A stretch of 34,703 nucleotides of DNA from Clostridia bacterium (lineage in GTDB: Bacteria > Bacillota > Clostridia > Lutisporales > Lutisporaceae), in assembly GCA_029256325.1 (NCBI GenBank), contig JAQSYD010000005.1:1-34703 (forward strand). Reading direction: 5' to 3'. This document shows positions 15,517 to 23,540 of the stretch, piece after piece. The first letter of the stretch is position 1. Each line of letters opens with the position of its first letter. The position numbers and the translations under genes are program-made. The notes beneath the pieces were generated by a model. It was given only the letters and a program-made list of their open reading frames with translations, made no database searches and was not told where the DNA came from.

Positions 15517-16401
15517 ATGGATAAGATTTTAAGCGGTAAAGTGGTAAGTCTCAATTTAATAGGTAAATTAAAGAAAAAGATCTTAAAATTAAAGTGTGAA
15601 GGTGTAATACCTGCAGCGGCATTTATCAGAATAGGATCACATAGAGATGATATGGCCTATCAAAACAGCATACTAAGAACATGTAATGATGTTGGGGTTA
15701 CGACTGTTTTGCATGAGTTAAGCGATCATACAACATCTGAAGAATTAATTGAGTTGATCACAAAGTTAAATGAGGATGAAACCATTCATGGCATCATGAT
15801 TTTTAGACCTCTTCCTGAAGAGATGGATGAGGAAATGATTAATAATACAATTAGTCCCGATAAAGATGTAGAAGGTATGAATCCAATAAATCAAGCGAAG
15901 GTTTTTGCAGGAAACTATCAGGGCTTTGCCCCTTGTACTGCAGCTGCTGTAATGGAAATACTAAAATACTATAATATAAGCTTAAAGGGTAAGCATGCTG
16001 TTATATTAGGAAGAAGCATGGTGGTGGGAAAACCTTTAAGTATGATGCTGCTTAAAGAGGATGAGACTGTTACGCTATGTCACTCAAAAACTGAGCACAT
16101 TGATGAAATGGCAAGAACTGCAGATGTGCTTGTAGCAGCAATGGGAAGACCTAATGCTGTTGGAGCGGATTATATCAAACCTGGTGCTATTGTAATAGAT
16201 GTAGGAATAAATGTAGACCAAAGCGGCAAGATACACGGAGATGTAAATTTTGATGAAGTGGTAGATTTAGCTTCAAGGATTACTCCTGTACCTGGCGGTG
16301 TCGGCTCCGTAACTACCGCTATTTTGATAAAAAATATTGTAAAGGCTGCTAGAAACTTTAAATGCAACAAAGAATCAGCTATAGCTTGTTTATTAATTTA
16401 A
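15517..16401 (+). CDS. folD: FolD homologue with substituted cyclohydrolase residues
   Basis: This 294-residue protein starts at ATG 15517, six bases after GGGGAGG. Upstream in-frame ATGs at 15463 and 15511 fit the ribosome site worse. The NADP-binding half is canonical: ILGRSMVVGKPLS, CHSKTEHIDEMARTADVLVA, GAIVIDVGIN, and ITPVPGGVG followed by SVT where PMT is usual. The folate half is not. Aligned to Escherichia coli FolD, Lys54 of the YVxxK motif is Ile52 (YQNSILR), Gln98 of VQLPLP is Phe96 (IFRPLP), and Asp121 of KDVDG is Glu119 (KDVEG). Tyr48 remains. The usual enzyme oxidises methylene-tetrahydrofolate and hydrolyses methenyl-tetrahydrofolate. Here cyclohydrolase activity is doubtful. 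Its 3' end overlaps psuK by 23 bp. Confidence 0.8.
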   Translation: MDKILSGKVVSLNLIGKLKKKILKLKCEGVIPAAAFIRIGSHRDDMAYQNSILRTCNDVGVTTVLHELSDHTTSEELIELITKLNEDETIHGIMIFRPLPEEMDEEMINNTISPDKDVEGMNPINQAKVFAGNYQGFAPCTAAAVMEILKYYNISLKGKHAVILGRSMVVGKPLSMMLLKEDETVTLCHSKTEHIDEMARTADVLVAAMGRPNAVGADYIKPGAIVIDVGINVDQSGKIHGDVNFDEVVDLASRITPVPGGVGSVTTAILIKNIVKAARNFKCNKESAIACLLI

Positions 16402-17293
16402 GTATTTCCGTCCTATTGATGTTACGACTGACGGTTTCTTTTGAAGATAAAGTAATTGCGGCGGCAGCCAAACCACACAGACATGCCATATGGAAGTTTT
16501 CATATGTTAAAAGACCATATATTAAACCGGCTGTGAGCGAATCACCGGCACCTGTTACATCCACAATGCTATTTGCAATACTGGAGTAACGGGTGCTTTT
16601 ATTTATGTCTGTATGGCATAAGCCTTCCGCGCCAAGTGTTGCAATTACATTCTTTACACCCATGCCAACTAGCTCTTGGGAAGCTTTTTCAACATTACTT
16701 TGAATTCCAGTCAATACCTGAAGCTCCATACCGTTAGGCGTGAGGATATCAATTCCCTGCAGTAAACCTTGCAGCTTTACTGCTTTTGCAGCAGATACAG
16801 GATCTATGCAGAGAGGAATATGATTTGTTCTGCAGGTTTCTATGATAAATTGCAGGCACATCATGGATAGATTCGCATCACATACAATAAAGTCACTGGT
16901 TTTAATAATATCCAGCTTTGAATTCAAATAAGCGGTATCCAGCTCTTCCAATATATCCATGTCTGAAACAGCCATTGCCATTTCTCCTTGCGCATCTAAG
17001 ATTGCGATGTACTTACCTGTTTTCTTACAGCTGGAAATCAGTAAATGCTTCATATTTACACCTGCTTCAGCAGTCTGTGCGATAATGGAATGGCTTTCAC
17101 TGTCACAGCCGGCAGCACTTAACAGGGTGGTTTCAAGACCTAATAGAGCAAGATTGTGAGCAATATTTCTTCCAACACCTCCTGCGCTTATTTCTATATC
17201 AGATGGATTTGAATCTCCAGCAACTAGATTATTTTTGGATTTTGCCTTGATATCCATGTTGAGTCCGCCTATTACTGTAACTTTCTTTTGCAT
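16379..17293 (-). CDS. psuK: Pseudouridine kinase (PfkB family)
   Basis: This 304-residue protein starts at ATG 17291-17293, five bases after AGAGGTG. Longer in-frame starts lack a ribosome site. It has the PfkB signatures IGGLNMDIKAKS at the N-terminus and VDVTGAGDSLTAGLIYG near the C-terminus with the catalytic Asp. The stretch DSNPSDIEISAGGVGRNIA followed by HNLALLG closely follows E. coli PsuK (DSNPGKIKF..GGVGRNIAQNLALLG), as does the later DMDI. It phosphorylates pseudouridine to its 5'-phosphate, the substrate of PsuG, which is encoded upstream on the same strand at 18621. A plain ribokinase-type sugar or nucleoside kinase is the alternative, but the psuG neighbour supports PsuK. Confidence 0.85.
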   Translation of the reverse strand: MQKKVTVIGGLNMDIKAKSKNNLVAGDSNPSDIEISAGGVGRNIAHNLALLGLETTLLSAAGCDSESHSIIAQTAEAGVNMKHLLISSCKKTGKYIAILDAQGEMAMAVSDMDILEELDTAYLNSKLDIIKTSDFIVCDANLSMMCLQFIIETCRTNHIPLCIDPVSAAKAVKLQGLLQGIDILTPNGMELQVLTGIQSNVEKASQELVGMGVKNVIATLGAEGLCHTDINKSTRYSSIANSIVDVTGAGDSLTAGLIYGLLTYENFHMACLCGLAAAAITLSSKETVSRNINRTEILKLINKL

Positions 17294-17319
17294 TACAACA
17301 CCTCTAAAATTAGTAATTT

Positions 17320-17337
17320 GTGATATCATTCTATCAC
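17320..17337. promoter_or_regulatory. Inverted repeat in the psuK-mtnA divergent region
   Basis: GTGATA (17320-17325) and TATCAC (17332-17337) flank TCATTC, 27 bp before the psuK start codon. This is a candidate operator. It is short, so a chance origin is possible. A TTGTAT (17394-17399) and TATTAT (17418-17423) pair with an 18-bp spacer may be the mtnA promoter. Confidence 0.3.
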
Positions 17338-17460
17338 TTAACGGGATGATTTTAAATAACCTATAGATTATTAGTATGGATATTTAAGAACTATTGTATG
17401 AAAAAAACGAAAGGCTGTATTATAATGATAGTAAGATGTTTTAAGACTAGGAGGATAAAT

Positions 17461-18513
17461 ATGACAAGTACATTTGACAAAATACAATCTGTGAAGTTTG
17501 AGCATGACAAGTTAATCATTCTGGATCAAACAAAGCTTCCTATGGAGACTCATTATACAAAGCTTGATACGGTAGAAGATGTGTGGGAGGCAATATTTCA
17601 CCTTAAGGTAAGAGGAGCACCGGCTATTGGAATAGCAGCAGCCTACGGCTTATACATAGCAGTCAGAAATATTGAAAGCACCAGTTTTGAGGATTTCTAT
17701 CAGCAGTTAAAGAAGCATTCAGATTATCTTTCTGGGTCAAGACCTACTGCAGTTAACTTGTTTTGGGCACTGCGCAGAATGGAAGCGAAGGCAATGGATT
17801 GTAAGAATAAAAGCATTCAAGAAGTAAAGGAAGTACTGCTGGCAGAAGCTCATGCCATAAGAAATGAAGATGAGGAAATGTGCAGAGCCATAGGAGAGAA
17901 TGCCCTACAACTTTTAACAAATGGTATGACGGTACTGACGCACTGTAATGCAGGGGGCTTGGCTACAGCTCAATATGGAACAGCTTTGGCACCTTTGTAT
18001 TTAGCAAAGGATAGGGGCTGGGATATAAAGGTTTATGCGGACGAGACTAGACCCTTACTGCAGGGCTCAAGGCTGACGACTTGGGAGTTAAGTCGTGCAG
18101 GTGTTGATGTTACACTAATTTGTGATAATATGGCAGCCATGGTCATGAAAAAAGGCATTATAAATGCAGTAATTGTAGGCTGTGATAGAGTAGCTGCCAA
18201 TGGTGATACTGCAAATAAAATAGGCACTTACGGTTTAGCAGTACTTGCGAAGGCCCATGGTATACCTTTTTACATAGCAGGACCAACATCTACTATTGAT
18301 ATGGGAACCTTAAGGGGAGAAGAAATACCCATTGAGGAAAGACATGAAAATGAAATCACTTGTGCTTTTGGCAAAAGAACAGCACCGGAGGGCATCAAGG
18401 TGTTTAACCCGGCTTTTGACGTGACACCCCATGAACTGATAACGGCAATTATTACAGAAAAGGGCATTGTAAAGGCACCTTACGATGAAGGGTTGAAAAA
18501 GCTTTTTGAATAG
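17461..18513 (+). CDS. mtnA: S-methyl-5-thioribose-1-phosphate isomerase
   Basis: This 350-residue enzyme starts at ATG 17461 after CTAGGAGG. It belongs to the eIF2B-like isomerase family: [32 protein letters not shown] with the catalytic Cys162, [19 protein letters not shown], and [19 protein letters not shown] with the catalytic Asp242. It converts the aldose 1-phosphate from 5'-methylthioadenosine to the ribulose form. In organisms without the rest of the methionine salvage pathway the same enzyme feeds a 5-deoxyribose or methylthioribose disposal route. No other mtn genes or class II aldolase lie in the window, so the route is open. It is monocistronic on the plus strand, between psuK and psuG on the minus strand. 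Confidence 0.93.
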   Translation: MTSTFDKIQSVKFEHDKLIILDQTKLPMETHYTKLDTVEDVWEAIFHLKVRGAPAIGIAAAYGLYIAVRNIESTSFEDFYQQLKKHSDYLSGSRPTAVNLFWALRRMEAKAMDCKNKSIQEVKEVLLAEAHAIRNEDEEMCRAIGENALQLLTNGMTVLTHCNAGGLATAQYGTALAPLYLAKDRGWDIKVYADETRPLLQGSRLTTWELSRAGVDVTLICDNMAAMVMKKGIINAVIVGCDRVAANGDTANKIGTYGLAVLAKAHGIPFYIAGPTSTIDMGTLRGEEIPIEERHENEITCAFGKRTAPEGIKVFNPAFDVTPHELITAIITEKGIVKAPYDEGLKKLFE

Positions 18514-18541
18514 AAGGCTTTGGAGCGTATTTTAATATAAA

Positions 18542-18597
18542 AAAGAGTGTTGTATATAAAACAAGTTGAGTATCCTTGTTCTAATACAACACTCTTT
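18542..18597. terminator. Two-tier hairpin between mtnA and psuG
   Basis: A 14-bp perfect outer stem (18542-18555 with 18584-18597) encloses AACAAG/CTTGTT (18560-18565 with 18575-18580). On the minus strand it exits into TTTTTT, so it suits psuG best. The plus strand has only TTT before CCC. Confidence 0.7.
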
Positions 18598-18620
18598 CCC
18601 TTATACACCACGAATTCAAT

Positions 18621-19550
18621 CTATTTTTCGTTCAATTTGCAGTATTCAACAGCGATCTGAGCTGCCAAAGCAGCATTGTTTCGAACCAATGCAATATTGG
18701 CTTCCAAACTTTCGCCGCCAGTTAGTTCCTTGACCTTTGCAAGCATAAAGGGAGTAACCTCTTTGCCTTTTATTTGGAGCTTTTCAGCTTCGCTTAAAGC
18801 TTGGTTTATGGCGTTATTGATGATATCCTCATTGGCTTCATATTCTGCGGGTATTGGATTTGCTACTACAACACCACCATCCAAATTTAAGTCCCATTTG
18901 GTTTTCAGCATCATGGCACATTCCTTTGGCGTATTAAAGCGATAGTCTACATGGAAGCCGCTTTTTCTGGTATAGAAGGACGGAAATTCCTCAGACAAAT
19001 AGCCTAAAACAGGAACGCCTAAGGTTTCCAGCTTCTCAAGAGTTTTACCGATATCTAAGATTGATTTTACCCCTGCACATACAACGGCTACATTTGTTTG
19101 AGCCAGTTCTGTCAAGTCTGCTGATATGTCAAAGGATACCTCTGCACCTCGATGTACACCGCCGATGCCGCCAGTTGCAAATATATTTATACCTGCCAGC
19201 TGTGCGAATATCATGGTTGATGCAACTGTAGTAGCGCCTGACTTGCCTAATGCAATGATGGAAGGGATATCGCGGCGGCTAACCTTGGCAACATCCTTAG
19301 CTTGTGCCAGTATTTCCAACTCTTCGCTTGTTATGCCAATTTTAATTCTGCCATCTATAATTGCAATTGTTGCAGGTGTTGCACCATTGTCTCTTATAAT
19401 TTGCTCCAGCTCTAAAGCTGTTGCTATATTATCCGGATAAGGCATGCCATGAGATATGATCGTTGATTCCAAGGCAACGATGGGATCATAGCTGCGCAAA
19501 GCGTTTAAAACCTCTCCTGAAATGTCAATATAATCTGTAAATCTGTTCAT
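18621..19550 (-). CDS. psuG: Pseudouridine-5'-phosphate glycosidase
   Basis: This 309-residue enzyme reversibly splits pseudouridine 5'-phosphate into uracil and ribose 5-phosphate, cleaving the C-C glycosidic bond. Family motifs are [16 protein letters not shown] with Glu28, [55 protein letters not shown] with the catalytic Lys, and [17 protein letters not shown]. The length matches the family. The start is ATG 19548-19550 after GGAGGG. It lies upstream of psuK on the same strand with mtnA on the opposite strand between them, and the hairpin at 18542 probably ends its transcript, so psuG and psuK seem to be separate units. Confidence 0.95.
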   Translation of the reverse strand: MNRFTDYIDISGEVLNALRSYDPIVALESTIISHGMPYPDNIATALELEQIIRDNGATPATIAIIDGRIKIGITSEELEILAQAKDVAKVSRRDIPSIIALGKSGATTVASTMIFAQLAGINIFATGGIGGVHRGAEVSFDISADLTELAQTNVAVVCAGVKSILDIGKTLEKLETLGVPVLGYLSEEFPSFYTRKSGFHVDYRFNTPKECAMMLKTKWDLNLDGGVVVANPIPAEYEANEDIINNAINQALSEAEKLQIKGKEVTPFMLAKVKELTGGESLEANIALVRNNAALAAQIAVEYCKLNEK

Positions 19551-19580
19551 TTAATTTCCCTCCGATTTGTTTATATAATA

Positions 19581-19609
19581 AATATAGCATAATGGAATTT
19601 TATAATCAA
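19581..19609 (-). promoter_or_regulatory. Predicted psuG promoter
   Basis: On the minus strand, TTGATT (19609-19604) and TATATT (19586-19581) are separated by 17 bp, about 30 bp before the psuG start codon. Confidence 0.45.
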
Positions 19610-19690
19610 AGCTGTACTTACGAAGTTTTCTACATTAGTATATACGGTTTAATCGGCTATTATTTTAATCAATCTCATGTTTTATAATGA

Positions 19691-19719
19691 TTGCCAACTT
19701 GTCCAAAGAGTAGTAATAT
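19691..19719 (+). promoter_or_regulatory. Predicted promoter of the GAF-GGDEF gene
   Basis: TTGCCA (19691-19696) and TAATAT (19714-19719) have a 17-bp spacer and lie about 40 bp before the start codon. Confidence 0.5.
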
Positions 19720-19759
19720 TATACCATAATATGCAAAATTATGGCAGGAGGCAGGTATT

Positions 19760-20893
19760 ATGATGGAAGCAAAATGTCTTGATCTTGATAGGAGTAAATG
19801 TGAATATTTAAATAACCTCAAGAATGATGTAGACAGTTATCAAAAATGTGTGGAAAGCACCTTGCTGGATTTAAGCAATCTAAATATGAAGTATGAGAAA
19901 TCTGTAAGAGAAATAAGTTCGATATTTGAGTTGTTTCAACATATAAACCTTATTACTGACTATAACAATTTATATGCCATCATAAATGATATGCTCATTG
20001 GTGTGCTGGGGGTTACCGGCAGCACAATATTCAGCGTAGAGGACGGTGCACTATTGGTTGAGGCCAGCAGCATAAGCAGAAAAGACCTTAAAAATGTGAA
20101 GACTGTACAGAATAAACTGATCGCTTACGGTTGTCTGGAGGGGAAATTAACCGTTTTTGATGCTTTAGAAATAAACGAAGAAATATGTAAGGCCAGAGGA
20201 ATAAAATCCGCAGCAGCTATTCCTTTGATGAAGAAGGATCGGTGTTTGGGTGTAATTTTCCTGGAACATATTTTAGAAAACTATTTTAAAGATGAAAATA
20301 AACAGTTTCTGAATACCTTATCCGTCGTAGTAAGGCTTGCCATAGAAAATGCACAGCTTTACTCCAGTTTGGAAAATATGACCTTAAGAGATGGTATGAC
20401 AGGGTTATATAATAGCATTTATTTTGAAAAAGAGATTAGGAACTGTATTGATGTTTATGATAAGTATGGAATACCATTTACAGTAGCTATCATAGATATA
20501 GACAACTTTATGAAAATTAATGAGATTTATGGACACTTGTGTGGCGATATTGCGATTAAAGATATAGGAAAATTGTTGGAAAGCGAAGTTCGCAAAGGAG
20601 ACATCGTCTGTCGATATGATGGAGATAAATATGGTGTAATATTTAGAAATACCTTTGATACGACAGCTATTAAAGGAAGGCTGGAGAGTGTGAGAACAAA
20701 GCTTGCTTCTTTGCCAATAATCAACGATGATACAAATATTCCGGTAAGCTGCTCCTTTGGGGTTGCAAACACGAATAACTGTATAGGTGAGGCTGAATGC
20801 AAAGACGTGGTAGCGCTTGCTGAAGAAGCCTTGAGGTCAGCCAAAGAACAAGGACGAAATAGAGTGGTCATTTATGAAAATAGGACAGCATAA
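19760..20893 (+). CDS. GAF-GGDEF protein with degenerate active site
   Basis: This 377-residue soluble protein starts at ATG 19760, eight bases after AGGAGG. Residues 10-60 form a probable coiled coil. About 60-200 is a GAF-type sensor domain (AAAIPLMKKDRCLGVIFLEH). About 205-375 is a GGDEF domain starting LRDGMTGLYNS. The metal-binding DIDNF is kept, but the signature reads DGDKY at residues 287-291 in place of GGDEF. The first Gly, the Glu and the Phe are changed and the central Asp is kept. Diguanylate cyclase activity is therefore doubtful, and it could be a GTP-binding or regulatory protein. There is no EAL domain. It is monocistronic with a promoter and terminator. Confidence 0.85.
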   Translation: MMEAKCLDLDRSKCEYLNNLKNDVDSYQKCVESTLLDLSNLNMKYEKSVREISSIFELFQHINLITDYNNLYAIINDMLIGVLGVTGSTIFSVEDGALLVEASSISRKDLKNVKTVQNKLIAYGCLEGKLTVFDALEINEEICKARGIKSAAAIPLMKKDRCLGVIFLEHILENYFKDENKQFLNTLSVVVRLAIENAQLYSSLENMTLRDGMTGLYNSIYFEKEIRNCIDVYDKYGIPFTVAIIDIDNFMKINEIYGHLCGDIAIKDIGKLLESEVRKGDIVCRYDGDKYGVIFRNTFDTTAIKGRLESVRTKLASLPIINDDTNIPVSCSFGVANTNNCIGEAECKDVVALAEEALRSAKEQGRNRVVIYENRTA

Positions 20894-20910
20894 GCTGTTC
20901 TTATTTTTTT
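20883..20910 (+). terminator. Terminator of the GAF-GGDEF gene
   Basis: GGACAGC (20883-20889) pairs with GCTGTTC (20894-20900, one G-U) around the ATAA that includes the stop codon, followed by TTATTTTTTT. Confidence 0.75.
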
Positions 20911-21007
20911 AAAACTGAAAACCAGTTTCATAATATAAGCATTTCAAGTAAAATATAAATATGAATGCTTTAAATAAATTAAGAAAAGTAAACAAACAGG
21001 TGTACTT

Positions 21008-21556
21008 ATGAAATATATAATAGTCAGCTTATTAAGCGGTACAATAGAGAATTATCATCAAAAGCTGGTGGAAGAAATATCCGAAAAGTTTGGTACAGTT
21101 TTTTTAGCAAAGCAAAAGGTTCCAACTCATTTTACCTTGAAGGACATATTTGAAGCCGATGATGTCAGTGAGTTGGATAGGATTCTTGAGGACTTTGCAA
21201 GAAATCACAAGCCAGCCGGCATTTCACTGGAGGGCTATAATAGATTTGATGACAATGTGATTTATATGGACATCAGCTTTTCAGAGGAAGCCAGACAGCT
21301 TTTTGCCCATTTTGTTGCGAAGTTGAAGGAAATATCATGGATGCAGTGGGGGCCCTATGACAATGAAAACAGAATATTCCACTGTTCCTTGGCTTACTTT
21401 GATATTAAGGATAAATATAAGGATATTTGCAGGTTCCTTTTGGCGAACCACAGCTATTCCTTTGAAGCCTTTTTTGACAATGTTGCAATATACAGGCAGG
21501 TGGGCGAAAATTGGGAGCTTTACAAAAGTTATAACATGACATATGACACGATATAA
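21008..21556 (+). CDS. 2H phosphoesterase (2'-5' RNA ligase-like)
   Basis: This 182-residue protein has the two H-x-S/T motifs of the 2H superfamily: THFTLKDIF with H41-x-T43, and IFHCSLAYF with H125-x-S127. They are set in the alternating two-lobe pattern of LigT/YjcG-type proteins. Family members act on 2',5'- or 2',3'-cyclic phosphate ends of RNA or nucleotides. The in vivo substrate of the stand-alone bacterial forms is mostly unknown. It is cytoplasmic with no membrane segment. It lies between the GAF-GGDEF gene and prfC, 68 bp before the latter, and may be co-transcribed with prfC because no terminator is visible between them. Confidence 0.8.
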   Translation: MKYIIVSLLSGTIENYHQKLVEEISEKFGTVFLAKQKVPTHFTLKDIFEADDVSELDRILEDFARNHKPAGISLEGYNRFDDNVIYMDISFSEEARQLFAHFVAKLKEISWMQWGPYDNENRIFHCSLAYFDIKDKYKDICRFLLANHSYSFEAFFDNVAIYRQVGENWELYKSYNMTYDTI

Positions 21557-21624
21557 TTGACACCAATGCACATAGTCATGTAAAATCAAATATGTTTGAA
21601 TATCCAAAAAAGCGAGGAACAAGA

Positions 21625-23220
21625 ATGTTAAATCAAAATACTTTAAATGAAATAAGAAGGAGAAGAACCTTTGCAATAATTTCTCACCCTGATGCAGGAA
21701 AAACTACACTTACTGAAAAACTGCTGCTGTACGGAGGTGCCATAAGACTGGCAGGTTCTGTCAAGGCTAGAAAAGCACAAAAGCATGCAGTGTCAGATTG
21801 GATGGAAATAGAGAAACAAAGAGGTATATCCGTTACTTCCAGCGTCATGCAGTTTGAATACAATGATTTCTGCATCAATATTCTGGATACACCGGGACAC
21901 CAAGACTTCAGTGAGGATACCTATAGAACACTTGTTGCAGCAGACAGTGCTGTGATGATTATTGACTCGGCAAAGGGTGTTGAGGCACAAACAAAAAAGC
22001 TTTTTCATGTATGTAAAATGAGAGGAATTCCCATATTTACATTCATTAATAAAATGGATAGAGCGGGTAAGGACCCCTATGAGCTGATTGAGGAAATTGA
22101 AAAGGTATTGGGTATTAAATCTTATCCTATGAACTGGCCAATCAGAATAGGCAATTCTTTTATAGGAATTTATAACAGAAAGTTGATGCAAATTGAGCTG
22201 TTTGACAGTGGTGACCATGGACAAAGCATAGTAGCATCAAATAAGAATGATATCAATGACTCTGTATTTAGGGACTTGCTTGGAGATGATGCACATCAGA
22301 AGCTTATTGATGACATTGAGCTTTTGGATATGGCAGGAGATGAATTTGATACTGGCAGCGTTCTTAAGGGAGAGCTGACACCCATATTCTTTGGCAGTGC
22401 AATGACCAACTTTGGGGTGCAGGTTTTTCTGGAAGAATTTCTAGACCTGACGACACCGCCTACCTCTAGAATGTCCGATGCAGGTGAAGTAGATCCTGAA
22501 AATGAAGATTTTTCAGGCTTTGTGTTTAAAATACAGGCCAATATGAACCCTACCCATAGGGATAGAATCGCCTTTATGAGAATCTGCTCCGGTAAATTTG
22601 AAAAGGGTATGAATGTCAATCATGTACAGCAGGGTAAGCAGATCAGATTGGCACAGCCGCAGCAATTCCTGGCACAGGATAGAGAAATTATAGATGAGGC
22701 TTACGCAGGAGATATCATTGGTGTTTTTGATCCGGGCATATTCAACATCGGAGATACACTCTGTGAAGGCACCAATAATTTTAAGTTTGAGGGCATTCCT
22801 GTATTTGCACCAGAGCATTTTGCCAGGGTATATACAAAAAACTCTATGAAAAGAAAGCAGTTTATAAAAGGGATTGAACAGTTGTCTGAAGAGGGTGCAA
22901 TACAAGTATTCCAGCAGCCTGACGCAGCGACTCAAGAATATATCATTGGTGTAGTAGGCGTACTTCAGCTGGAAGTACTGGAGTATAGACTACAAAATGA
23001 GTATAATGTTGAAGTTGTAATGGATCATCTTCCATTCCGATATATTAGATGGATTAAGACACCGGACTTCAATAAAAGAGCAGCTAAGCTTACCTCGGAT
23101 ACGATGGTGGTAGTAGACCAGTATGGCAACTATGTACTGTTATTCCAGAATGAGTGGAGCATCAGTACAGTGCAGGATAGAAACAAAGAGCTGGAGCTTA
23201 CCGATATATTAAGTAAATAA
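21625..23220 (+). CDS. prfC: Peptide chain release factor 3
   Basis: This 531-residue GTPase starts at ATG 21625, five bases after GAGGAA. An in-frame ATG at 21592 has no ribosome site and would add 11 residues unlike RF3. Motifs are G1 SHPDAGKTTLTEK (residues 20-32), the switch region RGISVTSSVMQF, G3 DTPGHQDFSEDTYR, G4 NKMDR and G5 within the GSA-type motif FGSAMTNFGVQ. RF3 recycles RF1/RF2 from the ribosome after termination. The length and RF3-specific C-terminal domain separate it from EF-G. The terminator at 23226 closes the unit. Confidence 0.95.
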   Translation: MLNQNTLNEIRRRRTFAIISHPDAGKTTLTEKLLLYGGAIRLAGSVKARKAQKHAVSDWMEIEKQRGISVTSSVMQFEYNDFCINILDTPGHQDFSEDTYRTLVAADSAVMIIDSAKGVEAQTKKLFHVCKMRGIPIFTFINKMDRAGKDPYELIEEIEKVLGIKSYPMNWPIRIGNSFIGIYNRKLMQIELFDSGDHGQSIVASNKNDINDSVFRDLLGDDAHQKLIDDIELLDMAGDEFDTGSVLKGELTPIFFGSAMTNFGVQVFLEEFLDLTTPPTSRMSDAGEVDPENEDFSGFVFKIQANMNPTHRDRIAFMRICSGKFEKGMNVNHVQQGKQIRLAQPQQFLAQDREIIDEAYAGDIIGVFDPGIFNIGDTLCEGTNNFKFEGIPVFAPEHFARVYTKNSMKRKQFIKGIEQLSEEGAIQVFQQPDAATQEYIIGVVGVLQLEVLEYRLQNEYNVEVVMDHLPFRYIRWIKTPDFNKRAAKLTSDTMVVVDQYGNYVLLFQNEWSISTVQDRNKELELTDILSK

Positions 23221-23225
23221 GAGTG

Positions 23226-23273
23226 AAAGACCTTTAACACATTTTGGATTCTTGTGTTGAAGGTCTTTTTTTA
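23226..23273 (+). terminator. Terminator of prfC
   Basis: A 16-bp stem (23226-23241 with 23253-23268, one G-U) is followed by TTTTTTT. It is a strong intrinsic terminator. Confidence 0.85.
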
Positions 23274-23375
23274 TACATATTTTATTGTAATAAAATGCTA
23301 TAATTCCTACGCTATATGGTAATTATATTATTGGAATACATATTATCCTTGTTTCATGATTTCCTTTAATAATAT

Positions 23376-23503
23376 AACGAGGCAAAATATGTCCCCCACT
23401 TCTATAGGTGGTGGGTTTCGATTTCTGCAACAGGAGGTGGGCATATATCCACCTGCCTCGTTGAAACGCCTAGGGTAGGTTTTTTGCAACAGGTGCAAAA
23501 AAC
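23376..23503 (+). ncRNA. Structured leader upstream of the P-type ATPase (possible cis-regulatory RNA or IS remnant)
   Basis: AACGAGGCA (23376-23384) pairs with TGCCTCGTT (23454-23462) to close an outer stem. Within it are a C-rich/G-rich arm (23393-23415) and a hairpin AGGTGG/CCACCT (23435-23440 with 23449-23454, sharing one base with the outer stem). ATATG/CATAT (23387-23391 with 23442-23446) is an alternative pairing. Downstream, GTTTTTTGCA and TGCAAAAAAC (23479-23488 with 23494-23503) form a perfect 10-bp hairpin. The ensemble sits about 40 bp before the ATPase start codon and after a terminator, so it is probably an untranslated leader. It does not match the riboswitch consensus sequences I know. 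The C-rich start also recalls IS200/IS605 ends. It fills most of the 23274-23540 gap. Confidence 0.45.
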
Positions 23504-23540
23504 TTTCAATAAATCTTGTTATAAAAGCGGAGGGGTTTAA

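Noticed and set aside
23376-23540. yybP-ykoY manganese or NiCo riboswitch before the P-type ATPase
   Set aside because: The conserved loop sequences of these classes are absent, so only an unassigned structured leader is reported.
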